A DNA stretch of 64,000 nt from Styela clava (taxonomy: Eukaryota > Chordata > Ascidiacea > Stolidobranchia > Styelidae): the NCBI RefSeq assembly GCF_964204865.1, contig NC_135257.1, positions 5,224,651 to 5,288,650 on the forward strand, read 5' to 3'. Shown piece by piece: positions 1-11,723 of the stretch. The translations under genes and the position numbers were made by a program. Each line of letters opens with the position of its first letter. Position 1 is the stretch's first letter. The notes under the pieces were generated by a model, which did no database searches, was not told the origin of the DNA, and was given only the letters and a program-made list of their open reading frames with translations.

Positions 1-28
1 ACCGAACTACTGTTTACTTGTTTCTCAC

Positions 29-958
29 CCATATGCCAGCAATGCAAGCTGATAAAATTTCGAAGCTTTTTCAATATCACCTATTTTTTCGTATCCAATA
101 GCAAGATTGAAATAAACGTCTCCCTTTTCTGACTGTGAATTTGGCAGAATACCTGTTATTTTTAGGGAAAAAAAATTATAACTCCCAAACATGTACGCAT
201 GATATCAACATCCACATTTTTGTAAATCCAGTGTAGAAAGGAGAATTAAAAATGAGTCAGGAAGTTGATAAATATTAAAATAACTATTCATGAACATTCC
301 AAGATAGGGAAGAGCCTATCAAACAATTAACTACAAGGTTGCATGCTAGTACTGCTGACCAGAGGTTCAGTGTGATGTCTGGAATAAATTGAACACACAA
401 AAGACAATCACTCCTCATATCTTAGAGAAGTCAAAATAGGAGTCACCAATGCTTTTAACTATGGGTTCTTACCACTTACTGAAGACAGCGTGAAATACAG
501 CAGAAATACAGTGCAAAACAGAAGGAAAATTAAATAAAAAATATTTATCCTATTGAAGTAACATTTCAACTCACTAGGTGTTTTAACAAAAGTTTCATGT
601 TCAAGCACAGTATGTAAAACGTTGATGCCACGTGCTGTATCGCCACCTGCTATATGTGCGGCTCCAAGATTGAATGCACAAATTTGTTCCATTCCATCTT
701 TTGAGTTGAGCAGAAGGGCAAATTTGTAGGATTTAACAAACTCCTGCAAAATAAAATTTTATTTGAGATTGTACAGTGATTTCTGATTGTACTACAGTAA
801 TTAACTTACTCATAATTAGTATAATAACAGCGTAACCAGTATACCTGAATTGCCTTGGCATATGCATCCTTCTGACCTGATTTTACAGCTTGAGCAAGGT
901 ATTCATTTCCTCTAGATGTAAAAATTTCAATTTGTTTTTTGATGGTGCTCTGGAACAT
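29..958 (-). CDS. TTC24: TTC24 exons 1-3 (duplicate copy 1, partial)
   Basis: Exons 845-958, 575-743 and 29-152 are identical to exons 1-3 of the copy at 15384-16313. They encode the N-terminal 135 or so residues, with the TPR segments [18 protein letters not shown] and [16 protein letters not shown]. The remaining exons, if present, lie left of the window. Probably the same gene shown twice by the assembly rather than a paralogue. Confidence 0.88.
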
Positions 959-2457
959 GTCTTGATCAAGTTTGGTTTATCATACTTTTACCTGCAGTTT
1001 AAATATTGCATATTTATTACTACTGTATTAGGACCAATATGGTTTACGAGTAGGAAGTTTCGACATTACTATATCAGAGATTAAACTAAAATTATATTCT
1101 GAAACTTAATTTAGTCTATAATAATGGTGATTTAGGAGTAATACAAACTTACTACAAACAAACAAACTAACGTCTACTCGGTACCCTACATCAACAACAA
1201 AACCAATTTGTTGTTTCCGTCTGCTATACCTTCATACTACAATCAGACAATTCTGCAATTGAACCTATGTTAAACCCCACCGAACCGAAAATATCGCAAT
1301 GCCTGCATTTCTCAAAAGTTTACTGCCCGATGAGAGTGTAACTCATATTGTTTTTCACTTAGATTCTATAACACAAAGCAAGATTGTTCAATTCTGAACT
1401 AGATATTTTCAAATCTGTATGCCCATGCCAATATCTGCATTTTGTTGATTTCAAAATACCGTAATCCCTATAACGTTACCGGTACCTATCTACAGATCTA
1501 ATGGACTAATGCTGTATTAGTGAAACCACAACCGCAATATCAGCTCACTGCTGTCTTCAGACCTTACAACGACAGAATGACAAGTTGAAGGCCTTGTGTT
1601 TCTGTATTTCTTATTCATACAGTCATAAGGATGAGATTTCAGGATTTAGAAGGGGAGAAGGAAAGTCAATAAAACAGTTTACCACTGCCTCCCATTCCTA
1701 TTACCATTCCATGTCATGTAGCGGTATGGGATTAGATAGTTATATGTTTTCGGAAGCATGAACTTGATGGCGGAGGAAGCCGTAACCGACCAGCGGTTAC
1801 CGTACCCTACGTCATTATGTGAACCACCCTAGATTGGATGCACAGACATGACCCACCATCCCACAGTCTATATTCATGATATTTATGTTTATTTTGTTAT
1901 GATTTAGGCTACAGGTACCGTAGTCTATCTATTTTATGTCAGTATGTGTTTTCTTCCTTCTCGGGCAGTTGTGAAGGCGTTTCCACTTATTCAGGTTTTA
2001 TCCATTCCCAAATTCTCAATCTGTCCCTTTTTTTGCGAATTATGAATTAATCGAAATGAAATCTATCTAGGCCTATATGTGTATACCGGTATGTAGAGAC
2101 TTATTACAGTATTAAAAACGATACCACAACGACGGCAACTATGGTACTGAACTACGAGTCACCCCCAGCCAACACTTACCAGTATGTAATCACATAGTAG
2201 CCTTACGTTTCTACTATTGTTGCGTGTGTCACGTGCCATAACAAGACTGTACTTTGTTGGTTGCCAAAGCGAATGACGCTGTCCGTCTGGTGTAGCGAGT
2301 ACATAAAATGATTTACTACGGAGTTCAATACCTTTAACCACTTATTGCCAATAGCCATATTATTGTCATTCAAGTTTTGATAAGGTTCTGGGTGTTTGAT
2401 CTTGGTAAAACGAAAAAAAAAAACGATATATAACGGGATGATTTAAGATTTTTTAAG
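959..2457. other. No gene recognised (copy 1 upstream of TTC24)
   Basis: Intergenic DNA between the TTC24 start codon and the plus-strand candidate exon at 2458; the same stretch is 16314-17812 in copy 2. It contains several short GGTACC/CGGTAC-like motifs but no convincing reading frame. Because the two flanking exons point away from each other it may hold a shared promoter. Confidence 0.5.
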
Positions 2458-2548
2458 ATGTCATGTAGTGTTTTGAAACCGGACATGTCCAAACTCCAGA
2501 GAAAGAATTACAACAACTGGTTTTCTAAACTGAGGGAACCTGTTGTTG
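2458..2548 (+). CDS. Candidate first coding exon (copy 1)
   Basis: Identical to the candidate exon at 17813-17903, with the same ATG and GTGAGT donor. Confidence 0.3.
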
Positions 2549-2762
2549 GTGAGTTCGATACGAGAATACCTCAGTCAGTCAGTAGTTTATTTTTCACCAA
2601 AATGAAAATGCACTCACAGTGAACATAAACTTAAAAAAAAATTGAAAATGACATTATTCGCTATTTGATTAAGGTTATAGAATAGTATAAATAAATATAA
2701 GTTACATAAAATTTCTACATAAGTAAATCTGCTCCAGTTTGACCTGATTCTGTTCTATCGAT

Positions 2763-3044
2763 GTGACTAAAATAATGGATCAAAGAAATGATGTATTCGA
2801 AGCTAGTTTCCTATATGAAAGTGAAACAGCACCCAAGTCACCTACAAGTTACAGTAGATTCTCAACATCTGGCAGGGATCCGTCACTTTCTACAACATCA
2901 GAGCTTGACTCATCTGTGAACCTACAGCAAGTCCAACTGCCCCTGTATAATATTAATGATCTCCTTCAATCCAGGGAGGAATTACTCATCACAAAAATGC
3001 TCAACTCCATTGAAGCTGTTGTAGATAAAAGCTTGGTCAAATAA
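2763..3044 (+). pseudogene. Possible LINE ORF1 N-terminal part (copy 1)
   Basis: Identical to 18118-18399. Confidence 0.38.
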
Positions 3045-3062
3045 TGCCATCATATTTCAAGT

Positions 3063-3521
3063 GCAGTTTTAAGTATTCTATGGCGTCTGAAGCTGCCGCA
3101 AAACCATGGCGGTATTTCCATACCATGGCCGCTACGGCCAAATCTATGGCGACTGACTTTTTAGCTGCCACAAACCAATGTCGAGCTGCCGTTACCGCGG
3201 CAGCAAATTGAAAACCAATGGCAGGTAAAATTTTGCTGCCGTAACCGCGGCAGGTGGGCCGTAAGGACAGGGCTGCCCCTTAGGGTGACAAATATTGGGT
3301 AAGTTGGAACGTTTTTCTTATGGATACAGTCTTGATGGATTTGGGGTTAGGGTTAGGGTTTAAGTAGATATAATTCCGCATGATCAATTAGAATTTGGTA
3401 CATTAGTTTGTGAATATACCGTTAATACTGATTACTGAATACAGAATAGCGCTATAAAACCATGGCAAGAGCTGCCGCGGTTCGTTCGTGGCAGGAGCTG
3501 CCATGAATTGGTAAGAACTGC
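3063..3521. mobile_element. Palindromic MITE with telomere-like repeat (copy 1)
   Basis: Identical to 18418-18876; the TTAGGG-like units are at about 3344-3361. Confidence 0.53.
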
Positions 3522-3532
3522 GCCTCTCATAT

Positions 3533-4273
3533 TTGGACAAACAAACTAAGAACATAGAGAAGATGTGCAACAAAAATGAAGAAGTGTTACTCAGTCTAGC
3601 TAAGTCTCAAGAACAACTCACTGTTAGACTTGGAGCTATTGAAAAAAATAATTCTGAGATGAACCAATCATTAAGTGATATGAAAACTGCTCATAGTAAT
3701 TTTCAAAAAATCCAAGCAGAAGATAAAGAAAAGATTACAAAACTTGAAGCTCTGGTATCTCAACAGATGGCTGCAATAACAAAGTTGCAACAAAGTCTGT
3801 CAACTATGGAAGAAGAGCTTGAAAACGTGGCTGAGGCCCAAGAATATTCAGAACAGTACGGAAGGCGCTTAAATCTTGAATTTGTTGGGTTACCCTATCA
3901 AAAAAATGAAGACACCAATCAAAAAGTAATAGGAGTTGCCAAAATGATTAATGTTAAACTTAATAGTGAAGACATTTCTACCTCTCACCGACTTGTTGCT
4001 GGCAAAAGATCTCCTATAATTGTTCGCTTCTGTAGGAGGGACAAAAGAAATGAGCTATTTCGAAAAAAAGCTGGTCTTGTCAAGGAAAATGGAGGTAAAT
4101 CAATTTTTATTAATGAAAATTTGACGGAGTGGCAAAAGTTCCTTTTTAATGAAGCTCGCTCGTTAAAAGATAAATTTAAATACAAGTTTATATGGGCACA
4201 TTCTGGAAATGTTTATGTTAGAAAAAATGAGTCGGCTAAGAGTCTAAAAATTTTAAATGAGATCGATTTATAA
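3533..4273 (+). CDS. LINE ORF1-type protein (copy 1)
   Basis: Identical to 18888-19628: a coiled coil followed by the SHRLVAGKRSPIIVRF region. Confidence 0.7.
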   Translation: MDKQTKNIEKMCNKNEEVLLSLAKSQEQLTVRLGAIEKNNSEMNQSLSDMKTAHSNFQKIQAEDKEKITKLEALVSQQMAAITKLQQSLSTMEEELENVAEAQEYSEQYGRRLNLEFVGLPYQKNEDTNQKVIGVAKMINVKLNSEDISTSHRLVAGKRSPIIVRFCRRDKRNELFRKKAGLVKENGGKSIFINENLTEWQKFLFNEARSLKDKFKYKFIWAHSGNVYVRKNESAKSLKILNEIDL

Positions 4274-4299
4274 ATTTATCGATTTATAAAATCATACTT

Positions 4300-5090
4300 C
4301 CCATAATGGTTTCTAATTCATATTTTTATAAATCTTTATGAATGTTGGTAGCCACCATACAGTATTCAGTGATTGTCACTGTGTTTATCCATGCTTTCAT
4401 TCCGTAAATTAATTTACCTAATAACCTTTTTATATTGTTAAGATTCATTTTGTAACAAATGAACTGCATATATAATTGTGGGTCATACATTAATATTCTA
4501 GTTCTCTTTCAAGTACGCTTGGTATGAATATTTGTAAATGTTGTTAGCCTCTTTGTAAATTAATTAATTTATTAACCTATTTACATGTTAAACTAATTAT
4601 ATAATAAGTGATGAACTGCATTATCAATAGCATATTTAATTGTGGATCATACATTGATACTCCATTTCTAATTCATATTTTTAAAAATCTTTATGAATGT
4701 TGGTAGCCACCATACAGTATTCAGTGATTGTCACTGTGTTTTTCCATGCTTTCATTTCGTAAATTAATTTACCTAATGACCCCTTTATATTGTTAAATTC
4801 ATTGTGTAACAAGTGAGCTGTATATTTAATTGTGGATAATACATAAATATTCGAATCCTTATTCAAGTATGTATAAATACTTATGAATGCTGGTAGCAAT
4901 TAAACAATATTCATCGATTGTTATTATTTTTCCCCTGCTTCTTCATGTGAACTAATTAAGGTGCCAAAAGGAGTCAAATGATACTTTTACGTCATGCACT
5001 CCATTACTGAATCTGTGATGATATTATTATTTTCTTGTCCCTATCTTTCAATTTTTGATCTCGGTCTGTGTCCAATAAAAAAAAAAGCTT
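4300..5090. repeat. Tandem ~180-bp repeats behind ORF1 (copy 1)
   Basis: Identical to 19655-20445. Confidence 0.6.
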
Positions 5091-5700
5091 TTTTTAAATC
5101 TTTGACTGTTTTAATTCTTTCATTGGACATGATCGGTTACATCGGTACATGACCTCTCAAAATCCTAAATTGCCCTTTGATAACTTTAATAATAATAACT
5201 TTAAATTGCCGACTCATTCACTCATTTCTTTATCTTATATATATTTTATTTAATCTCATTTGCATTTACCCATGGTACTATATTATGCCATGATAACCTT
5301 ATATACAGCATTTACAAAAGGGTCGGGAGCCTAGATGACCTTAATCGGTCCTGCACACTGACCCGCACAAAACAATAATCAATCGCTGTTTATTACTGAT
5401 GAAATATTTTCTTCATTATAATATTATCTATTATGGTTTATATTAGTGTTGATTTTGTTTTTGTGGCAATAAATCTCACTCTCTCTCTCATGGTGAAAGG
5501 TGACGCGAAAAACCAAAGTTGGTTATCGAGCAGCGACACCTGTGATAAGAGTCTAACTTTGATACTAAGATATCTAAGTTTAATAGAAATAAGCCGATTA
5601 ATATATATATATAAATTAATATATCAAATAATAAAGTCCGAAAACCAAATTTGTTACAAAAAAGAAACTCCGGGCACTGTCAAGTACGGGAGGGGTAACC

Positions 5701-6050
5701 ATGGGCAGCGAACCCTGCCCTTTTCAACTCGTGGAGGTGGCTTCTCACAGGTCACAGATGTTCCCCATCAATTGCGGAATTCCACAGGGTTCTGTATTAG
5801 GACCTCTTGAATTCTTGATAGCAATTAACGATTTGTCTAACAGCTCGAATTTTTTGACCAAACTCTTTGCCGATGACGCGGGCCTGCTCGACAGTGCAAA
5901 AGTCTTGAGTTCACTCCAAGACAACGTGAACACTGAGATAGACAGAGTTTATGATTGGATGACATGTAACAAATTCACAGTGAATGTTGATAAATCGAAA
6001 GTAATGATATTCAGCCCAAGAACTCGCACTGGACTTGCAAACTTCACAGT
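5701..6050 (+). pseudogene. LINE reverse-transcriptase fragment, 5' piece (copy 1)
   Basis: Identical to 21056-21405, with IPQGSVLGP and FADDA. The 3' piece is lost because copy 1 stops in the gap. Confidence 0.8.
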
Positions 6051-6320
6051 TGTGGCGAACCACTTAACTAATAATAGCCGTTATGAGTCACAATTGTTTT
6101 GTTTATGTTTTTGTCACGCATGATTACTTACGTGCTTTTCTTACGATAACTTGTCATTCTGTTTTCTGTTCGCTTGTCGTTAACATTGCTTTGTTATGAA
6201 TTAAACATCAACATAATTGAAAGTCTTTTTCTTGTTAAAAAAGAAGTTAGTTCGCTTCAAATGGTGACCCCGACCTCAAAAGCATACTTTTGAGAAAAGA
6301 ATACGCACATAACGAAGAAT

Positions 6321-6995
6321 ATGAGTGAAGACAACAAAGTAGGCCTAACAGCGGTATCATTAAAGCTGCCGATTTTCTGGACTAAAAATCCTGCCGTTTG
6401 GTTGCACCAAGTCGAAGCGCAGTTCGCTGTTCGAAATATCACAACAGATGAAACAAAATACCACTACGTGGTTGCCGCTCTGGATGACAATACCGCTGCC
6501 AGCATTCTTAATGTTCTCAATAACCCGCCGGAAACGAACAAGTACCAAGATCTCAAAGAGAAGCTCACTACTAAATGTTCGCTAACGGATCCTGAACGAG
6601 CTGCGCGCCTTTGTTCAATGCCTGGACTAGGGGATGGAACGGCAACGGAACTTATGGACAACATGCTTGCATTGTATCCAGTAGGTAAGACACCTGATTT
6701 CTTATTTCGCCATTTGTTCGTCAGTCATCTGCCACCAGACGTCCGGTCTCAACTTACAGACATTTTAACAACCACGGGCGACGATTTTCGGAAGCTGGCA
6801 AGGAAAGCAGATGATACTTTAACTGCAAAAGGCTATGAGGTGACAAACGCTGTACAAAAAACCAGTTCGTTCAAACCATCTCATGTTTTGTCTGAAATGT
6901 GTTTTTATCACAGGAAATTCGGCAAGAAAGCCAAAAAATGTCGCCCGCCATGTTCTTTTGTGGTTTCGGAAAACGCCATAGCCGACCGTCAGTAA
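6321..6995 (+). CDS. Ty3 Gag (copy 1)
   Basis: Identical to 21676-22350. Confidence 0.86.
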   Translation: MSEDNKVGLTAVSLKLPIFWTKNPAVWLHQVEAQFAVRNITTDETKYHYVVAALDDNTAASILNVLNNPPETNKYQDLKEKLTTKCSLTDPERAARLCSMPGLGDGTATELMDNMLALYPVGKTPDFLFRHLFVSHLPPDVRSQLTDILTTTGDDFRKLARKADDTLTAKGYEVTNAVQKTSSFKPSHVLSEMCFYHRKFGKKAKKCRPPCSFVVSENAIADRQ

Positions 6996-9900
6996 TCTCT
7001 TTGGCGGTCGGCGATTCAAACCTTTATTACGTCACAGACAAAAACTCTGGACGCAGTTTTTTAGTTGATACGGGTGCACAAGTCAGCGTGCTGCCTGCCA
7101 CCGGTCATGACCGTCGTTACGGGCGACCAGGACAAGCACTTTTGGCAGCTAATGGCACCTCAATTACGACATATGGCACACGAAAAGTGCCTTTGACTAT
7201 ATGCGGTAGAAATTTTACCTGGAAATTCACATTAGCCAATGTTTCACGGGCAATTATCGGGGGAGATTTTTTGCGCTCTCACGGACTTTTGGTCGACATC
7301 AGGGGCAAACGACTTATCGAGGCAAGCACATACGCTTGTATTCCAACCAGAACGATTACTGGCACGCCGCCTTGCCTTCACTACGTAGCCGAAAACGATT
7401 TTGCCAAAATTCTGAACGAATTTCCTGATTTAACGCGCCCCACATTCAGCAACCCGACCACTGCACACGGGGTAAAGCATCATATTGTTACAGAAGGCCC
7501 CCCGGTGCACGCAAAGGCTCGAAGATTGCACCCCGATAAGCTAGCCGCGGCAAAGGCAGAGTTTGATAACATGATTGAACTCGGAATCATCCGACCCTCA
7601 AATAGCCCCTGGGCGTCTGCGCTTTTTTTTTTTTTTTTTTTTTTTTTTTATATATATTTATTATTATATAAAACACAGTTAATCGATACATCTACAATAG
7701 CTACAGCATTATTAATCAATATTCATAGAAAATACATAATCACAATTCATCATATAAAAATAATCAATTATTGTGCGTATATCCTAAAATTTTCCATTTT
7801 TGATAATGTTTCTTTATTTTGCCATTTTTATGTGCAATGAACCGCTCAATTTCCCTCACTTCATGAAGATATGAGGTAAAAACATAGAACAGTGGTTTCT
7901 TTTTCTGTATCTTACAACGATATAGATAAAACCGGGCAGTAAGAAGTATACAATTACACAATTTGTTATAGAATTGGCAAACATATCCCAACATGCAATC
8001 TTTCTTTGAAAAGTTAAAATTAATCCCTGTTTTTGAATATATCCATATGTTCAGAAATTCCCAAAACTGTTGGACAACTATACAATCATAGAAGAGATGG
8101 TCAGTAGTTTCAACATTCGAATGACAGAAATCACATAACTCTGATGAAACAAGTTTAAATTTATACAATCTATCGTTTAGTACTATGGCACCATGAAATA
8201 GCTTTACATGAAAAGATTGCAATTTAGTTTCAATAGTACAATAAAAGATATCCATATACAGTTTATTCCAATTAAAATCACTCTCTAAATACAAAAGATC
8301 TGTCCATTTTTTTCTTGATTTATCAGGGGATATAAATTTGATAAGGTTCAACTTTTTATAGATGCTTTTATTTACTTTTCCTGATTCGAATGTTTCAGAA
8401 ATAAAATGACATACATTCTCTTCAGTGTCACTTATTACACTAAAATCAACACAGTTTCCAATATTGCATAACCAATAATCGGGTAGAACTCCAGTGATGC
8501 GATAATAATTCACATACTCTTCATCACTATATTGCATGCCATATTTTTCAGTCAACTCTCTATAAGTAAACAAATTACCCACATTTGCTAAATGTCTTAC
8601 AGCTTTTATACCATGATCATACCAAGACTTTATAAAAAATTGTTTTCTGGCATAAGAAATACTTTTGTTGTACCATATAGGTTGATCAAAATTTGACATT
8701 TTCCAATCAAAAAGCACATTTTTACAGAAATACCAGTTTTTAAATACATTTCGTATGGATGTTAAAGGTAAATGCTTCAGAACATATGAATTTGAGCTCA
8801 ATTTTCCTTCAAGCAATGCTTGAAAACAGTATTGGCTAAGCACTTCCATCTCAATCAATTTCCACACTGGATTAACTTCCTCATTCAAGAGTGTTTGAAT
8901 GAATTTAATTTTTTGGGCAACAATAAAATTTTTTATATCTATCATATCAACACCTCCCTTTTCTTTGGGGCCGGGCGTCTGCGCTTCACATCGTACCTAA
9001 ACAGGACGGCCAGTGGCGCCCATGTGGAGACTACAGACGTCTCAATGATATGACCGTGCCTGACCGCTACCCAGTCCCAAACATACAAGATTTTACGGCC
9101 CGTCTTGCGGGAAGGACAATTTTCTCTAAAGTGGATCTTGTTCGCGGTTATCATCAAATACCTATTCATGAACAAGATATCCCCAAAACTGCCATTATCA
9201 CACCGTTTGGCCTATTTGAATTTCTCCGCATGCCGTTTGGGCTTAAAAACGCCGCCCAGGTATTCCAGCGTTTAATGGATACCATCTGTCGAGGTTTGCC
9301 TTTCGTATTTGTCTATCTTGACGACATCCTTATCGCCAGTACGTCTAAAGATCAACACAAAAAGGACTTGCGAAATCTTTTCCAAAGGCTAAAAAGTCAC
9401 GGTATGGTTATCAATCCTGCCAAATGTAAATTTGGTTTAAGCGAATTAGAGTTCCTGGGACATACTGTTACAAAAGAGGGTGCTTTTCCTCTCCCCAATA
9501 AAGTGAAGGCGATAACTAATTTACCTCGCCCTTCATCTGTAAAAGGCCTTCAAGAGTTTCTTGGCATGGTTAATTTCTATCATCGGTTTTTGCCCAAAGC
9601 TGCCCAAATAATGCAACCACTATTCGCAGCACTTTCCGGCCTGCCCAAGAAGTCGAAGGTTTTGCCCGAATGGACTGACAGTATGATATGTGCATTTGAA
9701 AAAACTAAGAAAGTACTGGCAAATGCAGTTATGCTTACACATCCACAACCAAACGCACCAACTGCCCTCACAGTCGACGCTTCGGACGTTGCCTTAGGAG
9801 GTGTTCTCGAGCAAAAGTTAAATGGATCTTGGAAGCCAATTGCATTTTATAGTAGACAGCTACGCAAACCCGAGACGAAATACAGTGCATTCGACAAGGA

Positions 9901-11300
9901 ACTTTTGGCCGTTTACTTAGGAATACGACATTTTCGTTATTTTCTCGAAGCACGACCCTTCACGGTTTTTACAGATCACAAACCCCTCACTTTTGCTATG
10001 GCAAAAGTCTCTGAGCCATGGTCAGCGCGACAACAGCGTCACCTCAATTTCATATCTGAATACACAACAGATATACAACATATTTCCGGTAAGGATAATA
10101 CTGTCGCCGACGCCCTGTCGCGCGCGGTCATCAACGACGGCATCGATTATGAAATTATGGCCACAGATCAACTAAACGACAAGGATACACAGGCTTACCG
10201 CACTGCTATCACCGGCCTTCGTGTCAAAGATGTCCCTTTTTGCAACGGCAAATTTACATTGCTGTGTGACGTATCTACGGGTAGACCACGACCTATAGTG
10301 CCTGCCAGCTGGCGCAGAAAATTTTTTGATGCGGTTCACGGGCTCTCGCATCCAGGCATACGTACCACTCGCAAACTGATCTCACAAAAATTTGTGTGGC
10401 ATGGTCTTTCCAAACAAATTGGACAATGGGCCAAAACATGCCTGGAATGCCAAAAGTCTAAAATAAATCGTCATATACGGGCCCCTTCAGAAGATTTCAA
10501 AATGCCAGACAAACGTTTTGACCATATCAACATTGACTTAGTTGGTCCTTTACCACCATCACAAGGATACAATTACCTTCTTACAATAGTAGATCGTTTC
10601 ACAAGGTGGCCAGAAGCCATTCCCCTCAAAGACATATCAACTATGTCTTGTGCCCGAGCTTTCCTGTCAAATTGGGTTGCCCGTTTTGGTGTTCCACTTC
10701 ACATTTCTTCTGACCGAGGATCACAGTTCATTTCAGGCCTTTGGTCTGCTGTTGCCGAATTATTGGGAACAAAAATTCATCACACTACAGCCTACCACCC
10801 ACAGGCAAATGGTTTGGTAGAACGTTTTCATCGAACAATGAAATCTGCCATTAAGGCACGACTCAATGATTCAAACTGGTTGGACGTGCTTCCATGGGTT
10901 TTATTGGGAATCCGCACAGCTCCGAAAGAAGATCTTACGGCATCGTCAGCTGAGCTTGTTTATGGCGCTCCCCTCACTGTCCCCGGTGATTTCATATCAG
11001 ACTCTAAAGACAATAGCTGCCCGACCACAAATCTTCGGCTTCTTAGAGAAAGAGTAGGATCATTGGCTCCAATTCCTACGTCGCACCATGGTCCTTTCAG
11101 AGCAAGAATGCCAGCCGCACTCAATCAAGCCAAGTTCGTGTTTATTCGTCGTGACGCACACCGATCTCCTTTACAAAGACCTTATGAAGGACCATTCGAA
11201 GTTTTGCAACATGGGAATAAAACTTTCAAAGTACAGATTGGAAACCGAAGCGAAACTATTTCTGTTGACAGGTTAAAGCCAGCTCATCTTGATCTCGACC
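6899..11300 (+). pseudogene. Ty3 Pol (copy 1), split by a LINE and truncated by the gap
   Basis: Identical to 22254-26655, with the LVDTGAQVSVLP protease motif, YLDDIL and the integrase residues. The last ~55 codons are missing in the N gap. Confidence 0.9.
7625..8972 (-). mobile_element. Antisense LINE in Ty3 pol (copy 1)
   Basis: Identical to 22980-24327, with poly(T) at 7625-7649 and the ORF2 fragment at 7764-8945. Confidence 0.93.
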
Positions 11301-11500
11301 NNNNNNNNNNNNNNNNNNNNNNNNNNNNNNNNNNNNNNNNNNNNNNNNNNNNNNNNNNNNNNNNNNNNNNNNNNNNNNNNNNNNNNNNNNNNNNNNNNNN
11401 NNNNNNNNNNNNNNNNNNNNNNNNNNNNNNNNNNNNNNNNNNNNNNNNNNNNNNNNNNNNNNNNNNNNNNNNNNNNNNNNNNNNNNNNNNNNNNNNNNNN
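11301..11500. other. Assembly gap of 200 Ns
   Basis: Exactly 200 Ns, a conventional scaffolding gap of arbitrary size. To its left is Ty3 pol sequence that equals the bases up to 26655. To its right begins a different contig, 224 bp before the last visible TTC24 exon. Reading frames drawn through the gap are meaningless. Confidence 0.99.
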
Positions 11501-11723
11501 GTGTCAATGATTACATCATAGATAGTAGAAAACCAGAACTGAACGAAGATTGTAAAGTACTCTGTATAATATTCCTCTTGATTGATACTAACAAGAATTT
11601 AAGAATTTATAGGCTATAGCAGTTGGTTTACATACTACAAGAGTAAGAAGCTATTATCAAAATACCAAATATGAGATCTTATAAATAAACGAACAATCAC
11701 TTGAAAAATCTGTGACCAAATAC

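Larger units (their letters stand above)
1..11300. repeat. Copy 1 of an 11.3-kb duplicated block
   Basis: Every reading frame and every stretch I compared here recurs unchanged 15355 bases later, at 15356-26655. The match already holds at the first base of the window, so the duplication probably continues to the left of it. It stops where the N gap begins. Absence of differences over 11 kb, including young transposons, favours unmerged overlapping contigs or haplotigs over an old tandem duplication. Gene-level entries are described fully for copy 2 and briefly for copy 1. Confidence 0.97.
6051..11300 (+). mobile_element. Ty3 retrotransposon (copy 1, cut by the gap)
   Basis: Same element as 21406-27053: 5' LTR 6051-6259, gag 6321-6995, pol 6899 onward, antisense LINE 7625-8972 with the same 14-bp duplication. 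The pol end and the 3' LTR are absent because the sequence runs into Ns at 11301. Confidence 0.93.

Noticed and set aside
11289-11521. Open frames running through the N gap
   Set aside because: Ns translate as X and create false continuity; the sequences on the two sides come from different contigs.
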